Source: a virus. Taken from it: DNA of 45,223 nucleotides. This document shows positions 1 through 6,387 of the stretch, piece after piece; position 1 is the first letter of the stretch, and each line of letters opens with the position of its first letter. The stretch is taken from positions 1-45,223 of IMG/VR virus record IMGVR_UViG_3300037247_001031; one strand, 5' to 3'. Under the pieces are notes generated by a model that was given only the letters and a program-made list of their open reading frames with translations, was not told the origin of the DNA and made no database searches. Both the position numbers and the translations under genes were made by a program.

Positions 1-127
1 CATCTTTAACTTCTTATTAGACCTGAAAGCCAGAAATAAGGGTTTGAATCTATAAAAAATCTCTGCCAATCTTTCCAAACCATACTTATCCCTGTATTTT
101 GTTAATAAACCAAGAACACTCAAATTA
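1..127. repeat. Left copy of 127-bp terminal direct repeat (circular closure)
   Basis: Bases 1-127 are identical to 45097-45223. The repeat lies inside an open reading frame that reads continuously from one copy into the other, so the contig is a circle cut at an arbitrary point. The length of 127 equals a commonly used maximum assembler k-mer, which suggests an assembly overlap rather than a packaged terminal repeat. Confidence 0.95.
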
Positions 128-816
128 TCCTTTGTCTTGATTTCCTCAATAGTAACTTTATCTTTTATAAGCAAGGTTTTATTGGTAGATTTATAAAGCA
201 TGAAACGTAAGAACTCAACAGGTTCTTCTGGGAATACACCAAAATAATCATATAAAGCAATCTTTACCTCTTTATTCTTGGTAGCGTTAATCTCTTTTTC
301 TGTTAATTCAACAAAAGTAGCGACATCAATTATATCCTGTTTTGTTTCTTCTTTTACTGCGATACCAGACTTTAATAGATTTAGCACCTTGTTCTTTAAT
401 TCTTTCTTCGTATAACCTTTAATAACAATAAGGTCTATCTTTTTAACATCTAATTTAGGGATGTTCAGCTTCTCACAAGGTATATATACAGAGTTCTCAT
501 TATATATACCCAAACTTTCAAAACCATAAGTAGTAATGTAGTGGATTATTTGTTCCAATACTAACTGCTCTATATCTGCGTCTTTGACTTTCTTCCAAGA
601 TTTATGAAAAGTTTGGTTCATCTGTTCAGCAGTCAAACCTAATTCCTCTTTAACTACCTTTATTAAATTGTCTAATTTATGCCCATAGTTATAAACTACT
701 TCTGGAGAGAAAATAAACCCACTTTTGATAGTTTGGGCTAATAACTCTTTACTTAATTTTTTCTTACCTTTATGTTCTGTTGGAACTGCCTTAAATAATC
801 TGATAGTGGATTTCAT
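1..816 (-). CDS. Large conserved-type phage protein with TerD-like C-terminal half, N-terminal part (continues at 45096)
   Basis: This is the first 272 codons of a 629-residue protein whose gene is cut by the contig ends; it reads on in frame from position 1 to 45096 and stops at 44023. The ATG at 816 follows an ideal AAAGGAG ribosome site. The N-terminal part is mostly charged and looks alpha-helical, with the short motif EEPVEFLRFMLYKSTNKTLL near residues 201-220. No family could be named with confidence. Its 5' leader (817-1077) holds four covarying hairpins. The C-terminal half (see 44023-45223) has TerD-like signatures. A Ro60-like RNA-binding role is conceivable from the helical N-terminus and the RNA array but is only inference. 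Confidence 0.85.
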   Translation of the reverse strand, partial: MKSTIRLFKAVPTEHKGKKKLSKELLAQTIKSGFIFSPEVVYNYGHKLDNLIKVVKEELGLTAEQMNQTFHKSWKKVKDADIEQLVLEQIIHYITTYGFESLGIYNENSVYIPCEKLNIPKLDVKKIDLIVIKGYTKKELKNKVLNLLKSGIAVKEETKQDIIDVATFVELTEKEINATKNKEVKIALYDYFGVFPEEPVEFLRFMLYKSTNKTLLIKDKVTIEEIKTKDNLSVLGLLTKYRDKYGLERLAEIFYRFKPLFLAFRSNKKLKM

Positions 817-834
817 CGTTTTCTCCTTTTAGTA

Positions 835-1073
835 GAGGCGAGAGGTATTCGCAAGTTGAGCCTTTCGGCTCAGAGAATTAGGAACCTCTTATGCCTCATT
901 AGTTAAGAGGCGGGGGGTATAACTTAACAGGTTGTTTATAGGAACCCCCGATGCCTCACAATTTTGGGACGGGAAGTATTTTCGCCAAAGGAATGATAGG
1001 AACTTCCTATGTCCCGATTTATTTAAAAAGGCGAGGAGTATTTTCCAATTTAGTAGGAACTCCTTATGCCCTT
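835..1073 (-). ncRNA. Array of four covarying structured hairpins (candidate ncRNA or leader)
   Basis: Four units of 48-63 nt follow each other at 835-897, 907-957, 966-1015 and 1027-1073. Each has a 5-bp outer stem (GAGGC/GCCTC twice, GGGAC/GTCCC, and GGC/GCC extended past one mismatch), a 1x3 internal loop (plus strand G opposite TAT or GAT), a 6-bp inner stem (AGAGGT/ACCTCT, GGGGGT/ACCCCC, GGAAGT/ACTTCC, AGGAGT/ACTCCT), then a fixed four-base bulge (AGGA on plus, UCCU on minus) and a variable apical stem. Inner-stem sequences differ in all four units while pairing is kept. Unit 1 carries an extra 6-bp stem that has a GAAA tetraloop when read on the minus strand. The array fills the gap between the nuclease gene stop (1078) and the start at 816, both minus strand, so minus-strand expression is the simpler reading. 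Confidence 0.8.
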
Positions 1074-1077
1074 GCAT

Positions 1078-1935
1078 TTATATATTATACCTCTGTTTAA
1101 ACTTCTCCTGCTTCTGCTTGAACATCTTGAAATATCCGTTAAGAGCATCCTCATCATAGATTATAGGTTTGGAGTAGCCCTGTGCGGTTTTGTCATTGAT
1201 AGAAATTATGATACCTTGCTTTATATCAAACTTCTTTGCGTAAGCCGACAACTGAAGCCCGTTTGAAATTTTATTCGGCGTCCTCTTAACATCAAACACA
1301 GTAAGTATAGGCAATGCTTCTTTAAACTCGGGCTTCCCGAAAAAATCAGGCTCTCCCGTATATCCTTCCAAATCGAAAAAGAAGCGCTCCCCAACTTTCA
1401 TATCTTTAACCGCATATCGCTCAAGGAAAGCAGGGAAGTCGCCTGTATCAACAGAGAGCCGTAAACCGCCCCTTGTTAATATCACTATATCTGTCCAGCA
1501 GTCCTTTAATTCCTTACCTTGAAGCCATTTGCCTGTCGTTATGTAATGTTTCACCCGTTTGTCTATGATGTTGCCCTGAGAGGCGTATTGTGTAAGGTCC
1601 TGGGGTACTGTGAAGAAGTCCGCGTCGTAACCGATTATTGAGGTTACACTCGGCAGTATGTTCCCCTCTGGAGAAATCATAAACCTTAAATCTTCTCGTT
1701 CCCGTTGTATTCTTTCTATTATGGCTTTTTGCTCGGCTTCTTTTAGCATATTGAATGATTTTTCATAAAGTTGTTTAATCCTTTTTTCTACATTTGCATC
1801 ATTAAAATCTATTTTATTTGGCTGTATATCTTCTTCGTAAGTTTCTTCCCAAGTGAAAGTAGGGCGAAGATTTTGAAAACTTCCCGTTGCGATAACTCCT
1901 GATATACTACCACCTATTCGGATTGTTCGTTTCAT
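1078..1935 (-). CDS. PD-(D/E)XK (RecB/Cas4-like) exonuclease
   Basis: A 285-residue protein from the ATG at 1935, chosen because AAGGAGG lies 6 bases upstream; an in-frame ATG at 1956 lacks a comparable site. Motif order fits the PD-(D/E)XK nuclease fold: LPSVTSIIG near residue 94, GEPD with Asp about 197, then FDVKR (Asp about 215, Lys about 217) and LQLSAYA with a conserved-type Gln at about 228. Such nucleases in phages act in recombination or DNA end processing. It lies directly upstream of the hairpin array and may be co-transcribed with it. Confidence 0.7.
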   Translation of the reverse strand: MKRTIRIGGSISGVIATGSFQNLRPTFTWEETYEEDIQPNKIDFNDANVEKRIKQLYEKSFNMLKEAEQKAIIERIQREREDLRFMISPEGNILPSVTSIIGYDADFFTVPQDLTQYASQGNIIDKRVKHYITTGKWLQGKELKDCWTDIVILTRGGLRLSVDTGDFPAFLERYAVKDMKVGERFFFDLEGYTGEPDFFGKPEFKEALPILTVFDVKRTPNKISNGLQLSAYAKKFDIKQGIIISINDKTAQGYSKPIIYDEDALNGYFKMFKQKQEKFKQRYNI

Positions 1936-1946
1936 GTTGTCCTCCT

Positions 1947-2279
1947 TTATATCCATTTACCAAAAAATGGTTTTTTTAATATATCATCTATACTTCTTTC
2001 AGTTCCCCAAATATAATAACCGTCTTCTTCATACTCCTTTTTTTTTGGGGGATTATGTAATTTAATAGGTTTTGTCTTAAAATTAAATTCTAAAAAGTGT
2101 TTTAGACTTCCTTTATAAAATATCCTTGTTTCTCCAAGACATCCAACAGGAGAAAACATTACCATAACCTTTCTTTCCATTAAAACTACACTACTATCGT
2201 CGCAACCAATTCCTTCTCCAAACCACAACTGAACATTATAATTGCCCATTTGTTTTATTTCTTCTAATTTATTTTCCAT
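1947..2279 (-). CDS. Hypothetical protein, 110 aa
   Basis: Unrecognised. Beta-rich central part with YNVQLWFGEGIGCDDSS and an acidic segment before YYIWGTER. The start at 2279 overlaps the end of the preceding gene (stop 2269) and uses a GGAGAGGAAAGAA ribosome site. Part of the tightly packed leftward early operon. Confidence 0.7.
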   Translation of the reverse strand: MENKLEEIKQMGNYNVQLWFGEGIGCDDSSVVLMERKVMVMFSPVGCLGETRIFYKGSLKHFLEFNFKTKPIKLHNPPKKKEYEEDGYYIWGTERSIDDILKKPFFGKWI

Positions 2280-2442
2280 TTCTTTCCTCTCCTTTCGTCA
2301 ACCCCTCAAACTTCTCATCAAAATGCTTGTTCACGAAATCCTCGAAATTCGTAATTGTAGTCGTTCCTTTTAGGTTTAGATACAACTCCCCCAAGTATTC
2401 AATCTCTTCGTCTGATATTATTAGGTTTTTTTTGGTTAGCAT
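2269..2442 (-). CDS. Small hypothetical protein, 57 aa
   Basis: ATG at 2442 overlaps the end of the 111-residue gene upstream (stop at 2436). The product begins MLTKKNLIISDEEIEYLGEL and is acidic, with a basic C-terminus. No motif recognised. The call rests on tight operon packing. Confidence 0.55.
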   Translation of the reverse strand: MLTKKNLIISDEEIEYLGELYLNLKGTTTITNFEDFVNKHFDEKFEGLTKGEERNGK

Positions 2443-2771
2443 TTCTTCTTCCTTTTAGGTAGTAGACTCTCTAACTGCTTTAGCATTTTTGTTGAGTTTT
2501 TATACCATTCTCCCCAAGTTTCTGAGCGGTCTACTTTTACCCAATTGGTTTTTTCACCACCACAACCAGTATGTTTTTTTACTAAGGGACAAGATTTACA
2601 GTTTGGTTCATAAAATTTACATAAAGCACAACTACCCGAAGTCCAAGTTTCTTTTATGGCTTTTGCCATTTCATAATAATCTGTGACATTACTCTTTTTC
2701 TGCTTCTTAACCCATGCCCGCATTCTCTTCCAATGTTTTATACTATCTTTTATCGCTTGTAGTTTAGTCAT
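2436..2771 (-). CDS. Cysteine-rich hypothetical protein, 111 aa
   Basis: Contains a cluster of six cysteines (GSCALCKFYEPNCKSCP and TGCGG) that looks like a metal-binding knuckle, flanked by basic helices and a C-terminal KRKKKC. The start at 2771 follows GGAGGT and lies about 12 bases below a good sigma70-like promoter (2790-2818). Small zinc-binding proteins with this layout are common in phage early regions; function unknown. Confidence 0.7.
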   Translation of the reverse strand: MTKLQAIKDSIKHWKRMRAWVKKQKKSNVTDYYEMAKAIKETWTSGSCALCKFYEPNCKSCPLVKKHTGCGGEKTNWVKVDRSETWGEWYKNSTKMLKQLESLLPKRKKKC

Positions 2772-2789
2772 TTTTTACCTCCACCTATT

Positions 2790-2818
2790 ATTATACACAC
2801 ACTCTTTCAACGTTCCAA
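2790..2818 (-). promoter_or_regulatory. Candidate sigma70 promoter
   Basis: On the minus strand, TTGGAA (2818-2813), a 17-base spacer and TATAAT (2795-2790). The predicted start is near 2783, just ahead of the ribosome site of the gene starting at 2771. Confidence 0.5.
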
Positions 2819-3030
2819 ATCTTTTCGCTATAAAGCAACTCATCAGGCGTAAACGTAAGTTTCTTCCCATAACCTCTCGTATTCTCCGCCCATTGCAAAA
2901 TCCGTTCGGCAACATCAAAGACATCCGCCCAAGTGTAGTCTTTGTGGGTAATTCGCTTTTTCTTTAAAAGGTAAAGGTAGGCGAGCCAGATTAACATAGG
3001 CATATCATTTTGTTTTCCGAGGTGATTCAT
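2791..3030 (-). CDS. Hypothetical protein, 79 aa
   Basis: ATG at 3030 is preferred over an upstream in-frame ATG at 3069 because TAAAGGAG sits directly before it. The product starts MNHLGKQNDMPMLIWLAYLY and looks helical, with aromatic residues and no cysteine cluster. No family recognised. Confidence 0.6.
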   Translation of the reverse strand: MNHLGKQNDMPMLIWLAYLYLLKKKRITHKDYTWADVFDVAERILQWAENTRGYGKKLTFTPDELLYSEKIWNVERVCV

Positions 3031-3043
3031 AAAAGCTCCTTTA

Positions 3044-3208
3044 TTAAACGTCTTTAGTCGTATCTTCATTCAGGGTTTCCTCTGCGTAGTATCGTAGTCC
3101 CTCTCTTACGACTTCAATGACTTTTACTTTCTTTTCCTTTAGTCTTTGCAATAATCTCTCTTCTTTTCCGTTTAATGAGAAACTGTGAATGTAGTTTGGT
3201 TTTGTCAT
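3044..3208 (-). CDS. Small putative ribbon-helix-helix type protein, 54 aa
   Basis: MTKPNYIHSFSLNGKEERLL starts with a possible beta strand followed by two basic-acidic helices, an arrangement seen in CopG/Arc-type DNA-binding proteins. The assignment is tentative. It overlaps the end of the upstream 116-residue gene by 4 bases. Confidence 0.5.
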   Translation of the reverse strand: MTKPNYIHSFSLNGKEERLLQRLKEKKVKVIEVVREGLRYYAEETLNEDTTKDV

Positions 3209-3555
3209 TTTTTTCCTTTCATTAGGTTGTGGATTGATTGGGCTAATGTATTTACTCTCATTTTTATTTGTTTTTGTTCTACTTCATCAGGTTTTCTTGA
3301 GGCAAGTTTCCTCTCTAATTCTTCACACCTCTCAAGCACCTTAATATCGCACCACTTCATCCATTTTTTAGGATTGTTTAATATATTCTCAAGTGGCTTT
3401 TTTTCATTGACATAGTATTCTTCTAATTCTTTAAGAGCTTGGTCAACTCTCTTTTTGCATATTTTTTTACCTTTGCCCTTATTCTTGGAGTTTAATATAT
3501 CTAAAGAAGCATTAATAAATAATCTTTCTAATATCACTCTCGGGCTTTTCATCAT
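3205..3555 (-). CDS. Hypothetical basic helical protein, 116 aa
   Basis: Highly charged protein with a lysine-rich stretch (NSKNKGKGKKICKKR, about residues 23-37) and predicted helices. The start is one of two adjacent ATGs at 3555 and 3552, overlapping the M15 peptidase stop at 3552. It could bind nucleic acid; no motif proves it. Confidence 0.65.
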   Translation of the reverse strand: MMKSPRVILERLFINASLDILNSKNKGKGKKICKKRVDQALKELEEYYVNEKKPLENILNNPKKWMKWCDIKVLERCEELERKLASRKPDEVEQKQIKMRVNTLAQSIHNLMKGKK

Positions 3556-4055
3556 TCCCCCCTTATATCTATATGTAAATGCGGTTTATTAGTGTAAGTC
3601 TGCATAAAGGTAAATCCGACTTGCTTGGCGTATGGCTCAATCTCTTTAGCAGTCATGTTTCTAACTATGATATCCACCGCCTTGCCCTCTATATGCTGAC
3701 TTCGTGATACTCCGCCTACTCTTTGGTTATACGCTGGTGTTCTAAAGCCCGAAGTGATAATGATAGGTTTTCCGATTAACTCTCTTAATGCTTTGAGCTT
3801 TTCTATGAGTATCGGGTCTATCTTGATTTCTTCTATAGATAGTGGGTCTTGTTTCTGATTGAATTCTTGGATGTTGAAGTGGCTTTCTTTTTTCTTTCCA
3901 TACATAACTATTGGCATGGAAATAGCTTTGGGTCCTTCATAAGGAATTGTGTATTCTGGGTCTAAATACCAATCGTAGTCTTTGTTCTCCTCTCCCCACG
4001 CAGTGCCTATATAAAGGAACAGCACTAATATATATACTATGGCGAATTTTCTCAT
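3552..4055 (-). CDS. Secreted M15-family peptidase (endolysin-like)
   Basis: A 167-residue protein of the peptidase M15 (D-Ala-D-Ala carboxypeptidase/L-Ala-D-Glu endopeptidase) type, which cleaves peptidoglycan stem peptides. Catalytic-region motifs are visible: SGFRTPAYNQRVGG (about residues 102-115), SQHIEGKAVDI with zinc ligands His121 and Asp128, and HLHID near the C-terminus with His161. The N-terminus (MRKFAIVYILVLFLYIGTAW) is a Sec signal peptide or signal anchor, so export would be holin-independent. It is the likely endolysin but sits among early genes, far from the other membrane-lysis candidates at 31-32.5 kb. ATG at 4055 overlaps the upstream stop as ATGA. Confidence 0.85.
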   Translation of the reverse strand: MRKFAIVYILVLFLYIGTAWGEENKDYDWYLDPEYTIPYEGPKAISMPIVMYGKKKESHFNIQEFNQKQDPLSIEEIKIDPILIEKLKALRELIGKPIIITSGFRTPAYNQRVGGVSRSQHIEGKAVDIIVRNMTAKEIEPYAKQVGFTFMQTYTNKPHLHIDIRGE

Positions 4056-4225
4056 TTCACTTTCCTCAATTCTTCCTTTCTAAAAAAACACCATTCTGTA
4101 GGTTTATAGAACTGAACACAATACTCTATTATGCCATGAGCTTCTTTGCCCTTTCCGAAAATTCTACCGATTCTTCCTGTAAATGAATTATCTGAAATTG
4201 CTTCTACTTTAGTGCCTATTTTCAT
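4052..4225 (-). CDS. Small hypothetical protein, 57 aa (SH3-like)
   Basis: MKIGTKVEAISDNSFTGRIG followed by a short beta-rich pattern suggests a small SH3-like barrel. It overlaps the M15 gene by ATGA. Function unknown. Confidence 0.6.
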   Translation of the reverse strand: MKIGTKVEAISDNSFTGRIGRIFGKGKEAHGIIEYCVQFYKPTEWCFFRKEELRKVK

Positions 4226-4226
4226 C

Positions 4227-4343
4227 TCAACCCTCCCTATCCTCTAAAAGTCTATCATAACATTCGCAACAAGCCCCTGTTTCCTTGATAGATTTCTTAT
4301 CTTCTCCGCCTGTGAAATTTGTTTGGCAATAGTGGCAGGTCAT
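4227..4343 (-). CDS. Tiny zinc-ribbon-like protein, 38 aa
   Basis: MTCHYCQTNF and ACCECYD give a CxxC plus CCxC pattern typical of a small zinc ribbon. ATG at 4343 overlaps the upstream stop as ATGA. Function unknown. Confidence 0.55.
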   Translation of the reverse strand: MTCHYCQTNFTGGEDKKSIKETGACCECYDRLLEDREG

Positions 4344-4459
4344 ATCCTTTCCTCTAACTCATCTTCGGCTTTATCCTTTAGCTGAAAAACCTCTGTGTAA
4401 ATCTCATACTGCGACCTGTCCGATAAGTTTGTCCAATCGTCAAAGCTGATTAGTTTCAT
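4340..4459 (-). CDS. Small acidic hypothetical protein, 39 aa
   Basis: Product MKLISFDDWTNLSDRSQYEI then an acidic helix. It is linked to both neighbours by ATGA overlaps, which supports translation despite its size. Confidence 0.5.
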   Translation of the reverse strand: MKLISFDDWTNLSDRSQYEIYTEVFQLKDKAEDELEERI

Positions 4460-4620
4460 TTCAACACCTCCTTTGCTAACATAAAGCCTTTAAGTATCGG
4501 TTTTACTTTCTCTATCAGAGTTTTCTTAATTCTGTCTGGGTTGTATGAAATGGTGAAAGAACTCCCTAATATAAGGAGAGCTATCATTAGTCCGAGGAAT
4601 AGGGTTTTAAGAAACTTCAT
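4456..4620 (-). CDS. Small single-span membrane protein, 54 aa
   Basis: MKFLKTLFLGLMIALLILGS gives one membrane segment or uncleaved signal anchor followed by a basic periplasmic-type tail. I chose the ATG at 4620; a longer in-frame form from 4701 would overlap another plausible small gene (4607-4753) almost completely. Confidence 0.5.
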   Translation of the reverse strand: MKFLKTLFLGLMIALLILGSSFTISYNPDRIKKTLIEKVKPILKGFMLAKEVLK

Positions 4621-4753
4621 AAATTCTTTTTCCAGTTTTGCCATAAATTTCAGCCTCTCGTCGTGTAAAAATTTCTCCTTCGCAAGTTTCGTCTGTAACA
4701 TTTATAAAATATTTGTTTCCGAAACGAATTGGTATTTTATCATTAGAACTCAT
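4607..4753 (-). CDS. Small hypothetical protein, 48 aa
   Basis: Begins MSSNDKIPIRFGNKYFINVT, a beta-like pattern ending in KRIYEVS. Its ATG overlaps the stop of the preceding 36-residue gene as ATGA and a GAGGGA ribosome site is present. It competes with the longer membrane-protein frame over 4621-4701. Confidence 0.45.
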   Translation of the reverse strand: MSSNDKIPIRFGNKYFINVTDETCEGEIFTRREAEIYGKTGKRIYEVS

Positions 4754-4860
4754 CTATTCCCTCGCTTCCTTAACTCCCTGTCTACAACCTCAAACAGCAT
4801 AAGCAATAGAAAACTTGGCAGATGTTTGACTCTTTCTATGAATAGTGTTTGTTTAGTCAT
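4750..4860 (-). CDS. Small hypothetical protein, 36 aa
   Basis: ATG at 4860 has a strong AAAGGAGG site and overlaps both neighbours by ATGA. The product contains a short hydrophobic stretch (LPSFLLLMLFEVV) and a basic tail (RKRGNR), so it may be membrane associated. Confidence 0.5.
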   Translation of the reverse strand: MTKQTLFIERVKHLPSFLLLMLFEVVDRELRKRGNR

Positions 4861-5078
4861 GACGCCTCCTTTAATCTTTTATCTACTAATCTTTCAAAAC
4901 GAGCAATATCTTTAACACCATAAGCTCCTTCTTCCTGCCCATTATAAAATACTATCCTTTGTTTTTCTCTAACGATATGAATAAAACAGTCATCTTCATA
5001 GGCTTGGTCTTCTTGGTTCTCAGGATAAATACTGATATCATATTCGGGAAATAATTTTATTAAAATTTCTTCTTTCAT
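4857..5078 (-). CDS. Hypothetical acidic protein, 73 aa
   Basis: MKEEILIKLFPEYDISIYPE followed by an acidic, beta-rich segment (QAYEDDCFIHIVREKQRIVF). No family recognised. ATGA-type coupling on both sides. Confidence 0.6.
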   Translation of the reverse strand: MKEEILIKLFPEYDISIYPENQEDQAYEDDCFIHIVREKQRIVFYNGQEEGAYGVKDIARFERLVDKRLKEAS

Positions 5079-5266
5079 CTCAACCCTCCCTCTTTAACCT
5101 CTATCCTCTTGATAATTTCTTGACGACAGGCGTTATGACCTCTATATAATATACTTTTCTCAATTTTTTTAAGTTCTTCTTCTGCTATATCTCGGTGAGC
5201 ATAAAAGACATTATTCGCAAGACGCTCATACTTACTTTTCTCTTCTAATAATTCTTCTCTTGTCAT
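5075..5266 (-). CDS. Hypothetical helical protein, 63 aa
   Basis: MTREELLEEKSKYERLANNV continues as charged helices, possibly a short coiled coil. Strong AAAGGAGG ribosome site at the start. Unknown function. Confidence 0.6.
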   Translation of the reverse strand: MTREELLEEKSKYERLANNVFYAHRDIAEEELKKIEKSILYRGHNACRQEIIKRIEVKEGGLR

Positions 5267-5278
5267 TTTAGACCTCCT

Positions 5279-5521
5279 TTATAATACCCCACACTTACTT
5301 TCTTCTCTTATCATATCAAAGAAGTTCTTTCTATATTCTTCGTTGTCAAAACTTTCTGTTGTTATTAAATATCCATCTGTTGTTGTAGGTGTATAAATCC
5401 ATGCTTCGCTTTCTACATATTCAGGTTTATAACGTCTTTTTTGATAAGGACTTTTAGCGAAGTATTTTATCTTAACTCCGCTCATTCCTTTTAATTCATT
5501 TAGTATGTCTTGCCTTTCCAT
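5279..5521 (-). CDS. First gene of strong leftward promoter, hypothetical, 80 aa
   Basis: Starts MERQDILNELKGMSGVKIKY, followed by a tyrosine-rich beta region. Not recognised. It lies about 35 bases below a near-consensus promoter (5554-5582) and has a GGGAGGTGGG ribosome site, so it should be among the most strongly expressed early genes. Confidence 0.65.
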   Translation of the reverse strand: MERQDILNELKGMSGVKIKYFAKSPYQKRRYKPEYVESEAWIYTPTTTDGYLITTESFDNEEYRKNFFDMIREESKCGVL

Positions 5522-5553
5522 TTCCCACCTCCCTTTCTTTTAAATACAATTAA

Positions 5554-5582
5554 AGTATATACTATTATAGGTTATCTGTCAA
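5554..5582 (-). promoter_or_regulatory. Strong leftward sigma70-like promoter
   Basis: Minus strand TTGACA (5582-5577), 17-base spacer, TATACT (5559-5554). The -35 is a perfect consensus and overlaps the stop codon of the HNH gene. It drives the leftward early operon starting at 5521. Confidence 0.75.
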
Positions 5583-6001
5583 GTTTTATTTTTGGTCGTT
5601 TTATGAGTGTTGAGATATTCAGTAATAATTTCTTTCATTTTATCAGGATTATTTTTATGCATTAAATACCAATGAGTATTAGAACCCCCGAGTTTTTCTG
5701 CTATTTTCTCTAAAGTCATTCCATATAGACGTATATATTTGGAAATGTGTCGAAAACCTTCTAACCTATCTGTGTGAAAAAATTTTATATGGCATTTGCT
5801 ACATACTACAACTAAATTTTCACACGAATGATTAGTTTTAGTTTCATCTAAATGATGCACATATTTAGCTGATTTGTTACAAATTTCACATAATCCTTTT
5901 GTTTCCTTTAATTTTATAAGTCGATTTTTCTTTAATTCATAATGGTTTGGGTATGTAGCTATTCCACCTTTCCATTGGAAATTCTTTGAACCTTTTGTCA
6001 T
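5579..6001 (-). CDS. HNH endonuclease with C-terminal helix-turn-helix-like segment
   Basis: A 140-residue protein. Zinc knuckle CEIC (Cys38, Cys41), catalytic-type HH (His49-50), CSKC (Cys67, Cys70) and His76 form the HNH layout. A C-terminal segment TLEKIAEKLGGSNTHWYLMH resembles a DNA-binding helix-turn-helix, as in phage homing nucleases. I chose the ATG at 6001 because of GGAGGTGAG just upstream; the frame stays open to 6106. It sits between two leftward promoters, so it looks like an inserted homing gene. Confidence 0.75.
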   Translation of the reverse strand: MTKGSKNFQWKGGIATYPNHYELKKNRLIKLKETKGLCEICNKSAKYVHHLDETKTNHSCENLVVVCSKCHIKFFHTDRLEGFRHISKYIRLYGMTLEKIAEKLGGSNTHWYLMHKNNPDKMKEIITEYLNTHKTTKNKT

Positions 6002-6020
6002 AGTCTCACCTCCATTTAAA

Positions 6021-6048
6021 AGTATATCACAAAACTCAAAAAAGTCAA
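6021..6048 (-). promoter_or_regulatory. Leftward sigma70-like promoter of the divergent region
   Basis: Minus strand TTGACT (6048-6043), 16-base spacer, TATACT (6026-6021), giving a very short leader before the HNH start at 6001. Confidence 0.7.
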
Positions 6049-6084
6049 GTTTTTTTATTTTCTCAAAAAAATACTTTCCCTCTA

Positions 6085-6112
6085 TTGAATAGTGCCAAAA
6101 AATCATTATACT
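6085..6112 (+). promoter_or_regulatory. Rightward sigma70-like promoter of the divergent region
   Basis: Plus strand TTGAAT (6085-6090), 16-base spacer, TATACT (6107-6112). It would start the rightward arm (leader genes, replication initiator, terminase). Confidence 0.6.
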
Positions 6113-6135
6113 TATAGGTATATAAGGAAAACAAT

Positions 6136-6216
6136 ATGAGAGATTGCTTTAACTCTGGAAAACTTCAATCAAGTAATATATCAGTGTATAAAAGTGAAGA
6201 AGAACAGAAGAGTTAA
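6136..6216 (+). CDS. Possible leader peptide, 26 aa
   Basis: ATG at 6136 preceded by AAGGA at 7-base spacing, just below the rightward promoter. Product MRDCFNSGKLQSSNISVYKS then an acidic-basic tail. Too short to judge coding by content. Confidence 0.35.
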   Translation: MRDCFNSGKLQSSNISVYKSEEEQKS

Positions 6217-6231
6217 GGTAGTCTCTTTTTT

Positions 6232-6375
6232 ATGATTTGCCCAAAGTGCAATATAGACATAACCTCAATGGAAAATCTCACAAAACCTAAAAGATTCAAA
6301 TTTATATGTAAATGCGGAAATGATGTATCAAGACTTAAAGCAGAACAGTTAATAGAAGTGATAAGGGATAGTTGA
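6232..6375 (+). CDS. Small zinc-ribbon protein, 47 aa
   Basis: MICPKCNIDI and FICKCGND provide two CxxC-type knuckles 22 residues apart, a zinc ribbon. No clear ribosome site precedes it (T-rich stretch), so translation may be weak. It is in the leader region of the rightward operon, where such proteins often regulate transcription, though nothing here proves that. Confidence 0.55.
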   Translation: MICPKCNIDITSMENLTKPKRFKFICKCGNDVSRLKAEQLIEVIRDS

Positions 6376-6387
6376 TATTTGATAATA

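Noticed and set aside
835-1073. CRISPR array
   Set aside because: The units are not identical direct repeats: stems vary with compensation, only the bulges are constant, and there are no cas genes.
932-1266. Two plus-strand frames starting in the hairpin array
   Set aside because: They begin inside the structured repeats and run antisense through the PD-(D/E)XK gene; their content is shadow-like.
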